Source of the DNA: Candidatus Hydrogenedentota bacterium
Lineage (GTDB): Bacteria > Hydrogenedentota > Hydrogenedentia > Hydrogenedentales > JAGMZX01
Assembly (NCBI GenBank): GCA_029556545.1
Contig: JAKQEQ010000156.1
Coordinates: 1 to 48,343, forward strand
Length of the DNA: 48,343 nt
Direction: 5' to 3'
Below, in pieces: positions 9,701-16,668 of the stretch. The notes beneath the pieces were generated by a model that made no database searches, was not told the DNA's origin, and saw only the letters and a list, made by a program, of their open reading frames with translations. The stretch's first letter is position 1; each line of letters opens with the position of its first letter. The translations under genes were made by a program, and so were the position numbers.

Positions 9701-10938
9701 TGTTCGTCGAAGCGCCGGGGTACGTCCAGTTTACGCAAGAGGTGAGTCTTGATCCGGGCGAGCGCATCGAGGGGCTCGAAATCGCGCTCATGCAGGCCAT
9801 GCGCCTCGAAGGGGTGGTGTATAGCCCGGGCGGCGCGCCTGTGGACGACGCGGAAGTCCAATTGTATCTGCTGGACGCCGAGAGGGCATCCAAGACGCGC
9901 ACGGACGAGGCGGGCGCGTTCGTATTCACGGACGCCGACCCGGACGGCGGCTTCATACAAGTCCGGAGCAAGGGGTTTGCACCGCACACGCACGAACTGA
10001 CCCCGGCGGAGCTTCATAGCGGCAAAGTCGTGATTACGTTGGACCATGGTGGCATTATCGAGGGACGCATCCGGGTGGGCGATCAGCCGCAATCCGGCCG
10101 GATCCATGCGTGGCCGAAATTCCAGAGAGGCCGCCCGGAAAGCTCCAGCGCCAGTCAAGATGTCGGCGAGGACGGCGACTTTCGCCTGGAAAGCTTGGCG
10201 CCAGGCGAATACAGGGTTAGGGCAAGTGTGGACATTGCCGACAAGACGACGTCCCGGATGGGGCGCTCCGTGGAAAGGCAGGTCTTCGTCGAGGCGGGAA
10301 GTGTCACGATGGTGGACTTCCAATTCGAGGCCGCCACGGCGGTGGTCGAGGGTATGGTGCATCTGATTGGCTTGGCGGCGACCGATTTGCGCGTTGCCCT
10401 GAGAACAGTAGGCGAGGGTCAGGAGGAAGAACTCGACGCAGATGCCCGCGGCGGGATGTTTCGTTTTCCTGCCGTACCGGCGGGGCCGGTGATGCTCACC
10501 GCCTCTTGCAGCACATCGGACGGACAGTACCGTGGCGCGGAATTCCTTGAAGTGGTCGCCGGCGGCGAGTACCACGTCGAACTCACATTGCAGCGCCAGG
10601 AAACCGTTACCATTGCTGCCTCGCCGCTGGTGGACGGCGAGCATTTCTCGGCGTACTTCGTCCCGGAAGCTGTGGCGGGGTTCCTGCCCAATCCAATAAC
10701 CCCCGAAATATGGGAGTCCGACTACCAGCGCATTTCGCGCCTGATTGCGTTTTGGGTCAGTTTCGGTGACGATGACGAGACCACAGTGGACCACGTCCCG
10801 CCCGGCGACTACCAGATAGTGGTGCGGTATGCGGTCCTCGACGACGCCTGGAACGCAATATCCGAGAGCATCGGCCAGCAGCGCGTCACCGTTACCGGCC
10901 AGCCCGGACAGGTGATCACCCTCGAACGGCCTGAATAG
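6772..10938 (+). CDS. Giant ECF sigma factor fused to carboxypeptidase-regulatory-like repeats
   Basis: A 1388-residue fusion. Residues 15-85 form sigma region 2 (QRYLPMVHALA, DAEDVAQEAFLLAYHKL) and 115-172 form region 4 with a helix-turn-helix (LPEIARILDISQDAAAKRLQRARQAL), as in ECF sigma factors. A hydrophobic Ala/Val-rich segment at about 196-241 probably crosses the membrane. From about 275 to the end there are many beta-rich repeats of the carboxypeptidase-regulatory-like/SpaA-like type, each with G(x)V.D..G.PV...V and T(D/E).(D/E)G.F.F..L.PG.Y signatures. The ATG at 6772 is preferred because AGAGGA lies 9 bases upstream; ATG 6748 overlaps the likely -10 TACAAT (6744-6749). No separate anti-sigma gene is adjacent, so the tail may itself regulate the sigma domain. 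Confidence 0.88.
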   Translation: MLSFFLRDRDARLVRAALAGRSAAFERLVQRYLPMVHALACAHAGDADAEDVAQEAFLLAYHKLNTLREPRKFAGWLATITRNVARRAAQKRAREVPLEDAAAAEQTVDPAVEQRELAALLREHLDRMEDEQREVLLLYYFAGRTLPEIARILDISQDAAAKRLQRARQALGEQLLGEVAKADLPRPDFDGRRRVIMAAIVAAPAAWQAAAATAAVSISAKLLVGAAVVSATAVGTVFGPALWKEHAPQPVSSEPSAAVTESARADAEDASGRPETATDAEQPLDTRTGPGIVRGRVVDAAGNPVAGVQGFVELVDWDPPEPPPAKPFRRYGETDADGYAELRDLPLGPYGIIVWKGSQADAAMFFLSERYPVEEESLVLKPTLPLSGRVLDPNGAPVTGACVFPHRYMLAPDEQLPHEMTYPARQQTDTEGRFSFPHLPPGSMQFLVEAAGFPATVSPYIVSGASDAVITLAHGGRVEGRVVREDTGAAVPNVAIHWCADTERRRTFRVEADAEGRFLTDPLAPVAHTVTIDDPALVPVDPEFAITPAAGKTLKADIPVRLGAMVFGKVTIRETGEPVVEARISLQSEKIRAYRHTKTDASGSYIFHGLQPGHWELILNMPEGYAYGPGSLQEQRFILTGGAEVEHNFSIQQGVSLLGRVVDARGVGVAGAEIRTENRYDYSCYISDARTGPGGRFRIPGAPPNTTTELYAFTREQRSYVQRVEMGPLGSEPLEIVIEMPDCARITGSVSMAGVSLIERLQYRHQLRLKSADERIPSRIESSADMAGAFNLRGIPPGEYELFLKALGGHAECLVTTLRLEPGQQVDLGRIGCADLGGLALGGRVFSPEGRPIHAAQVCLKGLLDREMWTSVDGRFRFAGLEPGLYTVTATHRDYSGRNLESDAGAEDLSIALESAGSIAGKIRAARTGKPITQGTIRSEWWYARVMCSYASEPRRTTTDDVGAFLLDKMPAGSGKVFVEAPGYVQFTQEVSLDPGERIEGLEIALMQAMRLEGVVYSPGGAPVDDAEVQLYLLDAERASKTRTDEAGAFVFTDADPDGGFIQVRSKGFAPHTHELTPAELHSGKVVITLDHGGIIEGRIRVGDQPQSGRIHAWPKFQRGRPESSSASQDVGEDGDFRLESLAPGEYRVRASVDIADKTTSRMGRSVERQVFVEAGSVTMVDFQFEAATAVVEGMVHLIGLAATDLRVALRTVGEGQEEELDADARGGMFRFPAVPAGPVMLTASCSTSDGQYRGAEFLEVVAGGEYHVELTLQRQETVTIAASPLVDGEHFSAYFVPEAVAGFLPNPITPEIWESDYQRISRLIAFWVSFGDDDETTVDHVPPGDYQIVVRYAVLDDAWNAISESIGQQRVTVTGQPGQVITLERPE

Positions 10939-11405
10939 CGCGGGTGCCTCTGCTATGGGTCTCATGGGCCCCGGCAGTCTCTTGACTCCCCTCGGTGCTT
11001 TCGCATCGCTGCTCCCAACAATATCTAGCGCGGGAATAAACGATCGGGAATCTGACAAGTTATCCACAGGCGTTGGGCGCGGTCGGAGACTCGAGGATCT
11101 CCCGTGTTGTGCCGGAAAACCACCGCCAGTTTTCCGCGAATCCAGCGCCTAAGTTGCTTTGCGACAATATGTTACGTAGAGTTTCGCGGGTCTGACGGTC
11201 GAGAATGATCGTGAGATACATGGCGGCTTGCACATGTTCCCGGGGCGGGCCGCGCGGGTTTTCCCCAATGTTTTCCACAGGGTATGGCGCATCGAATTTG
11301 CAGCCGTAACCACAAGATATTGAGGCTGGTCGCGGGCGCCAAATCAGGGCGGAGACTTTGGAACGGGAATCGATGGTGAAGTAGCGTCGTGCCAAGCGGG
11401 CCGCC
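10939..11405. other. Intergenic stretch, no confident gene
   Basis: These 467 bases contain no well-supported gene. A 111-codon minus-strand reading frame (11060-11395) opens with TTG and lacks a ribosome site. Its inner part from an ATG at 11221 (starting MYLTIILDRQTRETLRN) has a protein-like look but is not recognised. Two DnaA-box-like sequences, TTATCCACA at 11060-11068 and TTTTCCACA at 11271-11279, lie here without other origin features. Confidence 0.4.
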
Positions 11406-11434
11406 TATACTGGCCCTTCGCAACAAAGGAAAGG
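11406..11434 (+). promoter_or_regulatory. -10 box and ribosome site of the LOG-family gene
   Basis: TATACT at 11406-11411 matches the sigma70 -10 consensus at five of six positions. AAAGGAAAGG at 11425-11434 is a strong ribosome site 6 bases before ATG 11441. No good -35 hexamer is visible at the expected spacing. Confidence 0.5.
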
Positions 11435-11440
11435 CATCGC

Positions 11441-12280
11441 ATGAAGCTCCCTCGAATTCCCGCCCGGACCGGTCCGCCGGAGAAGGCGTATAAGAACCTC
11501 GATTTCCTGAACTCGCCGGATGCGCGGCTGATCCGCGTCATGTGCGAGTTTACGGAGCCGCACACCCGGCTCCGGCGCGCGCAGGTGCGCGACACCATCG
11601 TGTTCTTCGGGTCGGCGCGGATTCCGTCGCCCGAGGAGGCGCGGGCGCGCATGGACGCACTGCGCCGGGAACAGAAGGAGGGCGGGGTGCGTGTGCCCCG
11701 CGCCGTGTGGGAGGAGGCGAAGAACGGGGTGGCCCTTTCCCGCTACTACGCGGACGCAGCGGAACTGGCCGCCCGCATGACCCGCTGGTCCATGGCGCTG
11801 CCGAAGCGGGGCCGCCACTTCGTCGTGTGCTCGGGCGGCGGTCCGGGCATCATGGAGGCGGCGAACCGGGGCGCGTCCGAGGCCGGGGGGCCGTCGCTCA
11901 GCCTGAACATCAGCCTGCCCTTCGAGCAGACGCCCAACCCGTACCAGACACCCGAGCTGGCCTTCGAGTTCCATTACTTCTTCGTGCGCAAGTTCTGGTT
12001 CGTGTACCTGGCGAAGGCGCTGGTGGTGTTTCCCGGCGGGTTCGGCACGATGGACGAGTTGTTCGAGGTGCTGACGCTGGTCCAAACGCGCAAGACCCGG
12101 AAGGCCATGCCGGTCGTCATTTACGGCGCGAAATTCTGGAAATCCCTCCTCAACTTCGACCTGCTCGCCAAGCGCGGCGTCATCGCGCGCGAAGACCTGA
12201 ACCTCTTCCGCTTCTGCGACACCGTCGACGAGGCCGCGGAATACCTGCAGGCGGAACTCACGCGAAAGTACCTGATCTGA
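11441..12280 (+). CDS. LOG-family (TIGR00730-type) nucleotide-binding protein
   Basis: A 279-residue Rossmann-fold protein of the LOG/lysine-decarboxylase-like family. It has both signatures: GGGPGIMEAANRGA (near residue 132) and PGGFGTMDELFEVLT (near residue 198, the PGGxGTxxE motif). Family members hydrolyse nucleoside 5'-monophosphates to free base and ribose phosphate, either as cytokinin-activating LOG proteins or as PpnN-like nucleosidases. It is longer than minimal LOG proteins (about 190 residues), with an N-terminal extension of about 55 residues and an insertion before the GGGPG loop. It stands alone, with its own promoter and palindromes after the stop. Confidence 0.88.
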   Translation: MKLPRIPARTGPPEKAYKNLDFLNSPDARLIRVMCEFTEPHTRLRRAQVRDTIVFFGSARIPSPEEARARMDALRREQKEGGVRVPRAVWEEAKNGVALSRYYADAAELAARMTRWSMALPKRGRHFVVCSGGGPGIMEAANRGASEAGGPSLSLNISLPFEQTPNPYQTPELAFEFHYFFVRKFWFVYLAKALVVFPGGFGTMDELFEVLTLVQTRKTRKAMPVVIYGAKFWKSLLNFDLLAKRGVIAREDLNLFRFCDTVDEAAEYLQAELTRKYLI

Positions 12281-12296
12281 CGGATCGGCTCGGGAG

Positions 12297-12350
12297 TCCC
12301 CGCGGGGATCGGGGGACATCTCGCATCCTCCTTCGCCAAGGCGTCGGAGG
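12297..12350. repeat. Two palindromes after the LOG-family gene
   Basis: TCCCCGCGGGGA at 12297-12308 is a perfect 12-bp palindrome. Arms 12327-12337 and 12340-12350 form a second hairpin with a 2-base loop and two mismatches. The second, of the CCTCCTTCGCC..GGCGTCGGAGG type, resembles dispersed palindromic repeats that I recall from metagenomic genomes of related phyla. They may also terminate the LOG gene transcript. Confidence 0.45.
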
Positions 12351-12518
12351 ACAGGCTCGCTTGTGCCAGTCCCCCTTGCCTACCCGGTGCCAGCGTTGAC
12401 GAACTGGATCGACCGCAGCAACTCAGTCATACTGATAAGCCAATCCTGGGGCGCGTAGCTGCTTGAATGGGGCGTGTGTAAGCGTCGTCGGCGCGCGGTT
12501 CTGTTCGTAGTACAGTCT

Positions 12519-12668
12519 TTAAAGCTGTCTTGCCGCGTCCCCCCAACCGCGCCAGAGCTCGATGTGTCGCTCCGGTATTTCGGGCAACCTGATGCCGTGC
12601 TTTTTCATGTATGCCTCGACCGGCGGCGAACGCCGGACCTCCGGCGGGTTCACGCATGAGAACATCAT
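12519..12668 (-). pseudogene. Possible small gene or frameshifted relic
   Basis: On the minus strand a 49-codon frame starting ATGATG ends in a convincing protein-like tail (VEAYMKKHGIRLPEIPERHI, then ELWRGWGDAARQL and TAA). A different frame just upstream, starting at 12732, opens MAARFRELVLEAVHEGEVRY and runs into this region. The two could be one ancestral small gene split by a frameshift near 12660, or an independent micro-gene. I do not recognise the family and the ribosome site is weak. Confidence 0.25.
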
Positions 12669-13162
12669 CGCGGTATCTTACCTCGCCCTCGTGGACGGCT
12701 TCGAGTACCAGCTCCCGAAATCTCGCGGCCATGAGGCATAGCCCCGCAGCGACTGGGAGCGGAATTCCGTCCCTCAGGGCTTGGGAACCAGGTGTCTGGC
12801 AGCACCTCTCGGCGCCTTTTTTCGGGGGTTAAATGCCCTTCCCGCGCGGCTGGCGGAGGGTCTTCGCGTGGTGTCATCGTCGGCCAACCCACTATGTACG
12901 TCATTTTTCAGCACAAGTAGTCTCTTGACAGTATCGAGCAATTGTGGTCAAATACCGGATAAGGGGGCGGGAGCGAGTCCCGCGCTGTTGTCTACGGTGC
13001 AAAGCGCGGGATTCGAAGGAGGATGTTCGCAGGGTCGTATACGAGGGGAGGGGGCAGAGGTTGCGTGCAAAGTTTCTATGACCCACAAACGATGGAGCTG
13101 TACGTTGAACAGCGTACGGCGGGATGGTGCCTTGGTGCCGGTTCACTGAAGGAGTGGGCGTG
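12669..13162 (+). promoter_or_regulatory. Long leader region with promoter for the orphan gene at 13163
   Basis: This roughly 490-base stretch has no convincing gene. TTGACA at 12925-12930 followed after 17 bases by TCAAAT at 12948-12953 (four of six -10 matches) forms a plausible sigma70 promoter, leaving a leader of about 200 bases. AAGGAG at 13149-13154 sits 8 bases before ATG 13163. The sequence from about 12890 onward is visibly less GC-rich than the flanking genes. Confidence 0.4.
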
Positions 13163-13567
13163 ATGGTATGTAAGATTCCGAATCTGTGGCCTGAATTGTC
13201 TGTCGCGGGTTCGCCAGTGACGCCGCGTGCGATCTTGCAGCGGCAGGCCCAGGTGTTGTCCGAGAGGTCGGAGAATACGATTTGCGGCGAGATTGTGAGT
13301 CGCGTGCTTGGGCCTGACTTGATCACCACGATGCACGTAGTGGTGCCGGAAATGGAAGGTCTGCGCTTCTTTGTGATACGTGTTCGTCACAATATCCAGT
13401 ATCCGTATCCTCTGCAAGTTCTCTTTTCGGAATCGGACAACAGTGGCAAGGATTGTGCATCGGAGGCGGAATTCATCGAGCTGGTGCGCGAGTTGCTGCG
13501 CACGCCTCGTATAGTGAACATGGTGAATTCCCTGTTGACCCAAGTCGGCGTCGTTGTAGGGTCGTGA
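13163..13567 (+). CDS. Hypothetical protein of about 134 residues
   Basis: A 134-residue soluble protein with a good ribosome site (AAGGAG, 8-base spacing). It has an N-terminal part TPRAILQRQAQVLSERSEN, a central beta-rich part around HVVVPEMEGLRFFVIRVRHN and YPLQVLFSE, and a C-terminal helix EAEFIELVRELLRTPRIVNM. From memory this pattern (P..IL..QA..L...T, then a beta sheet with RV.H....YP..., then E.EF...L...L.....) recurs in unnamed roughly 130-residue proteins of many bacteria; I cannot confirm it here. Base composition is lower in GC than the neighbours, which suggests transfer. It is convergent with the MATE exporter. Confidence 0.65.
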   Translation: MVCKIPNLWPELSVAGSPVTPRAILQRQAQVLSERSENTICGEIVSRVLGPDLITTMHVVVPEMEGLRFFVIRVRHNIQYPYPLQVLFSESDNSGKDCASEAEFIELVRELLRTPRIVNMVNSLLTQVGVVVGS

Positions 13568-13628
13568 CGAATTCCTCGATTCGGAGACTGACGGAGGGGC
13601 ATTTCCAAATGGACGTTCGTGCCCGCGT

Positions 13629-15014
13629 CTACGGCGCGCTGAAGATGTTGATGTGGCGCCAGCGCTCGCCGCGGAAGCGGGCGAATAGCACGCCGCTGAG
13701 GAGGAAGATGTAGATGGTGGCGCCGATCCAGGCGCCGTAGGCGCCGCCGTTGAAGAGGAGGGCGATGACGCCGGCGAGTGGCAGGAAGAAGACATAGGCG
13801 GCGAAAAAGGTGATCCACATCATCCAGCGGGTGTCGCCCGCGCCGCGTAACGCGCCCATGCAGACGATGTTGGTGGCGTCGAATGCCTGGAAGACGGCGG
13901 CGAGTATGAGGAGTCGGTGGCCGAGGTTGATCACGACGGGATCGCTGCTGAAGATGAGGCGAATGAGGACGCCGCCGGACACGGCGAACACAAGGCCCAT
14001 GCACACCATGTACGCGATGCAGATGCGGAGCGCGGTGTAGGTGCGGGCCTTGGCGGTGGGGATGTCGCCGCGTCCGACCCAGCGGCCGACGATGGCCGTG
14101 ATGGCCTGGTTGACGGCGACGGCGGGCATGAAGGAGACGCTCATGAAACTGACGGCGATGTTGTTCGCGGCGAGGGGCGCGTCGCCGAATCGTCCGACGA
14201 TGAAGCTGACGAAGACGCCCCAGGTGGCGACGTCCATGAGGAAGGTGAGGCCGGAGGGGAGGCCGATGCGGAGCAGATCGCGGGCGCGTCGGGCGTGGAA
14301 GGGGTAGCTGCGCCGCGTGTTGTATGCGGCGTCCATCGCCGGGCGCAGGAACAAGGCGAGCAGAAGCGCGGCGTGGAGCCACTGCGAGATAATGGTGGCG
14401 AGCGCGGCCCCGTTGACGCCGAGCCTCGGGAATCCGGCGTGGCCGAAGATCAGGAAGTAGTTGAGGAGAATATTGCAGCCGTTCGCGACGAGTGCGATGT
14501 ACATGGTCACCTTCGGGCGGCCGATTGCGGTGAAGAAGGCGACGAGGGCGCTGGACCACGCCATGGGGACGTAGCCGAGGAGTCGGACGCGGAAGTAGCC
14601 GGTTTCGAGGGCGGTCACGGCGGGGCTGTGGCCCATGGAATGGAACAGCCCATCGGCCATCGGCCAGAGGAGGAGCGTCGCCGCGCCCGCGCCGAGGCCG
14701 ATGTAGAGTCCCTGCCAGGTGTAGCTCCCGGCGGTTTCCGCGTTGCCGCGGCCGAGGCTCTGCGCGACGAAGGTGTTGACGCAGCCGACGATGCCGAGGA
14801 AGAGGGTGCTCAGGAGGAAGGCCCAGACGCCCGCGGAACCCACGGCGGCGATGGACTCGGTGCCGAGTTGCGCGACCATGATGCGGTCGGCGAATTCCAT
14901 GATGGTGTAGGAGAGCGAGCCGAGCACGATGGGCCAGGACATGCCCATGACTTCGCGCACGCCTTCCCAGCGCGCGCGCCCGTCTTTCGTCCTGTCCGGC
15001 ATGGCTTGCGTCAT
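13629..15014 (-). CDS. MATE-family multidrug/sodium antiporter
   Basis: A 461-residue membrane protein with about 12 transmembrane helices arranged as two homologous halves. The N-terminal PIVLGSLSYTIMEFADRIMVAQLG and the mid-protein IGLPSGLTFLMDVATWGVFV are the duplicated first helices typical of MatE domains. Members export cationic drugs or metabolites in exchange for Na+ or H+. It most resembles the NorM/DinF-type branch by eye; the substrate cannot be predicted. A -10-like TATGAT (minus strand, 15047-15042) lies about 28 bases before the ATG. It is divergent from the aroD gene. Confidence 0.93.
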   Translation of the reverse strand: MTQAMPDRTKDGRARWEGVREVMGMSWPIVLGSLSYTIMEFADRIMVAQLGTESIAAVGSAGVWAFLLSTLFLGIVGCVNTFVAQSLGRGNAETAGSYTWQGLYIGLGAGAATLLLWPMADGLFHSMGHSPAVTALETGYFRVRLLGYVPMAWSSALVAFFTAIGRPKVTMYIALVANGCNILLNYFLIFGHAGFPRLGVNGAALATIISQWLHAALLLALFLRPAMDAAYNTRRSYPFHARRARDLLRIGLPSGLTFLMDVATWGVFVSFIVGRFGDAPLAANNIAVSFMSVSFMPAVAVNQAITAIVGRWVGRGDIPTAKARTYTALRICIAYMVCMGLVFAVSGGVLIRLIFSSDPVVINLGHRLLILAAVFQAFDATNIVCMGALRGAGDTRWMMWITFFAAYVFFLPLAGVIALLFNGGAYGAWIGATIYIFLLSGVLFARFRGERWRHINIFSAP

Positions 15015-15041
15015 GGAGCTTGCGTTCCCCCACGAGAGCGT

Positions 15042-15047
15042 ATCATA
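15042..15047 (-). promoter_or_regulatory. -10 box of the MATE gene
   Basis: Read on the minus strand this is TATGAT, five of six positions of the -10 consensus. A GGGGGAA ribosome-site-like run follows before ATG 15014. No clear -35 was found. The rest of the 325-base divergent spacer (15015-15339) holds a basic reading frame upstream of aroD that I regard as leader sequence. Confidence 0.4.
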
Positions 15048-15294
15048 TTCACGGTGCGGAGTGGTTTCGTGGAATGTGTGGGAGAGGCGGGCCTCGCCGG
15101 TCCCACGTAAGGCGGCGAGTTATGCATATCCCTCCTGGGGTTGTGGGTCTTGACGGCTTGTCGGCGTCGACCGGTAGACGCCGGAGCATGATTCGGGTAT
15201 GCCGAAACGGGTGAATTCTCAAGGAAGACACACGATGGATACCAAAGACAAGAGGCGGCGGAGGCGCAAAGTGGAGCGCCAGGCGGGGAAATCG

Positions 15295-15302
15295 TATACA
15301 AT
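15295..15302 (+). promoter_or_regulatory. -10 box of aroD
   Basis: TATACAAT at 15295-15302 contains TACAAT, a close -10 match. A transcript starting about 7 bases later would begin inside the upstream in-frame extension. This supports ATG 15340, preceded by AGGGGG, as the true start, rather than ATG 15235. Confidence 0.45.
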
Positions 15303-15339
15303 AGGCGAAGAAAACCGCGAACCGAACAGGGGGCCAGTC

Positions 15340-16089
15340 ATGTTGTATCTGGGCGCCGTCACATTGGGCCCTGTCCCACGAGTCGTGGTGTGCCTTCGGG
15401 ACAACACGCCGCCAGCGACGCTGGACGCCATCGCAGCCGCAGGCGCGGACGCTGTGGAATTGCGGATTGACGAATTCACCGATCAGTCGCCGGCCTATGT
15501 ACTCGAGCAGATCGAGCGTGCGCGGCGCCTTCCCATCATCGCGACGATTCGCGGACGCCTCGAGGGCGGGGCGTGGAACCGGAGCGAGAAAGAGCGCCTG
15601 GAGCTTTATCGGGCGGTTGCGCCGCACGTGCAGGCGCTCGATATCGAGTTTTCGTCCCTGGACATAGCGTTCGAGGTCATGAAGATCGCGGCGAAATCGG
15701 GCGCGCTGGCCATCGGGTCGTATCACAATTTCACGGAGACACCGGTCCCGGAGATTCTTGAGGAATGTGCACACCAGGGCCATGTGGTCGGCGCGGACGT
15801 TGCCAAGGTGGCGACGTTATGTACGACGTGCGAAGACGTGCTTCATCTCGCGACGTTCACCGCGGAGAGCCTGCATCCCCTGATCAGCGTGGGGATGGGC
15901 CCCTACGGCGCACTGACGCGCATAATACTGCCCGCGCTCGGGTCCCTGTTGGTGTATGCGGCATGTGACCGCCCGACCGCGCCCGGGCAGTTGTCCTATC
16001 AGGATACGATCGCGTTTCTTCGCGCATTTTACCCCGACTATAATCGGGAAAAGGCCGGAGCGTCGCCCGAGGCCGCGGGCGACCGCTAG
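15340..16089 (+). CDS. aroD: Type I 3-dehydroquinate dehydratase
   Basis: A 249-residue class I dehydroquinase, third step of the shikimate pathway (3-dehydroquinate to 3-dehydroshikimate). It shows the catalytic set: E40 in AVELRID, H129 in GSYHNF and the Schiff-base lysine K156 in GADVAKVA. The substrate loop MGPYGALTR is near residue 186. An in-frame start at 15235 would add a 35-residue Arg/Lys-rich extension with a fair ribosome site. The family begins close to PRVVVCLRD and the -10 box lies between the two starts, so I prefer 15340. No other shikimate genes are adjacent. Confidence 0.93.
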   Translation: MLYLGAVTLGPVPRVVVCLRDNTPPATLDAIAAAGADAVELRIDEFTDQSPAYVLEQIERARRLPIIATIRGRLEGGAWNRSEKERLELYRAVAPHVQALDIEFSSLDIAFEVMKIAAKSGALAIGSYHNFTETPVPEILEECAHQGHVVGADVAKVATLCTTCEDVLHLATFTAESLHPLISVGMGPYGALTRIILPALGSLLVYAACDRPTAPGQLSYQDTIAFLRAFYPDYNREKAGASPEAAGDR

Positions 16090-16138
16090 TGCGTGGCGGC
16101 GACTTCCCGGGAGGGGACTTGCGCGGCCGCCGATTCTG

Positions 16139-16167
16139 TTGCGAAACGCCGCCGCAATCCGTACACT
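16139..16167 (+). promoter_or_regulatory. Sigma70-type promoter of the tandem 48-residue genes
   Basis: TTGCGA (16139-16144) and TACACT (16162-16167) are separated by exactly 17 bases, each matching four of six consensus positions. A second TACACT lies at 16195-16200. The promoter is positioned to transcribe the two small paralogues and probably the cyclophilin gene after them. Confidence 0.5.
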
Positions 16168-16252
16168 AATCAGATACGCGGCGGCTTGCCGCGGTACACT
16201 GTTTGGCGAGGGTCGCGGCGCTCGCGGTCACGGCGCGATGAAGGAGCACGAG

Positions 16253-16399
16253 ATGCAGCAGGCGGTGATTATTCAGTCCAACGGATCGGGCAAGCAGGAG
16301 TTCGATGACCTGTTGCGGGATGGATGGACGGTAGCGTTCATAACCCCGAATAATGGCCAGAGTTACAATGACTTTCTTATCATCTTGGAAAAGAACTAG
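16253..16399 (+). CDS. Small 48-residue protein, first tandem paralogue
   Basis: A 48-residue protein with AAGGAG 6 bases before its ATG. The pattern is VIIQSNGSGK, then LLRDGWTV, then QSYNDFLIILEK: a predicted strand, a short helix ending in an L-L-x-D-G-W-x-V motif, and a final strand. The LL..GW.V motif is reminiscent of small DUF4177-like beta-alpha-beta proteins, but the similarity is only by eye. It shares 31 of 48 positions with the next gene. The function is unknown. The start at 16253 rather than 16238 is favoured by the ribosome site and by alignment with the paralogue. Confidence 0.75.
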   Translation: MQQAVIIQSNGSGKQEFDDLLRDGWTVAFITPNNGQSYNDFLIILEKN

Positions 16400-16457
16400 T
16401 CTGGAAAAGACGGGCAATGGGGCGGCTCCCACGGGGACCGCACCGGGAGGAGATGTG

Positions 16458-16604
16458 ATGCAGACATCGGTGATTATTCAATCGAACGGATCGGGCAAGG
16501 ACGACCTGGACCGGCTGTTGAAAGACGGCTGGCGCGTCGTATCCGTAACGGCGAACGACGGCAAGAGTTACAACGACTTCCTGGTTATCCTGGAACGTTC
16601 GTGA
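16458..16604 (+). CDS. Small 48-residue protein, second tandem paralogue
   Basis: A second 48-residue protein, 58 bases downstream of the first and preceded by a strong GGGAGGAG ribosome site (16445-16452). It keeps VIIQSNGSGK, LLKDGWRV and KSYNDFLVILER. The conserved positions are shared end to end, which confirms the reading frame and start of both copies. Conservation after duplication, with conservative replacements at the variable sites, suggests that both are translated and under selection. No targeting signal or catalytic motif is seen. Confidence 0.77.
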   Translation: MQTSVIIQSNGSGKDDLDRLLKDGWRVVSVTANDGKSYNDFLVILERS

Positions 16605-16668
16605 ACCCGTGCACGGAGAACGGGGCGTCCGCGGGCGCGGGCGTGTCGATGTCGAGGAGTAGACGCTC

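Noticed and set aside
11060-11279. Possible replication origin, based on TTATCCACA and TTTTCCACA
   Set aside because: Only two DnaA-box-like sequences 200 bases apart. There is no AT-rich unwinding element and none of dnaA, dnaN or gidA nearby. Such 9-mers are expected by chance in 48 kb.
15235-15339. Basic N-terminal extension of aroD (MDTKDKRRRRRK...)
   Set aside because: It is in frame with a fair ribosome site. However, the -10 box lies within it and family members start near residue 10 of the shorter form.
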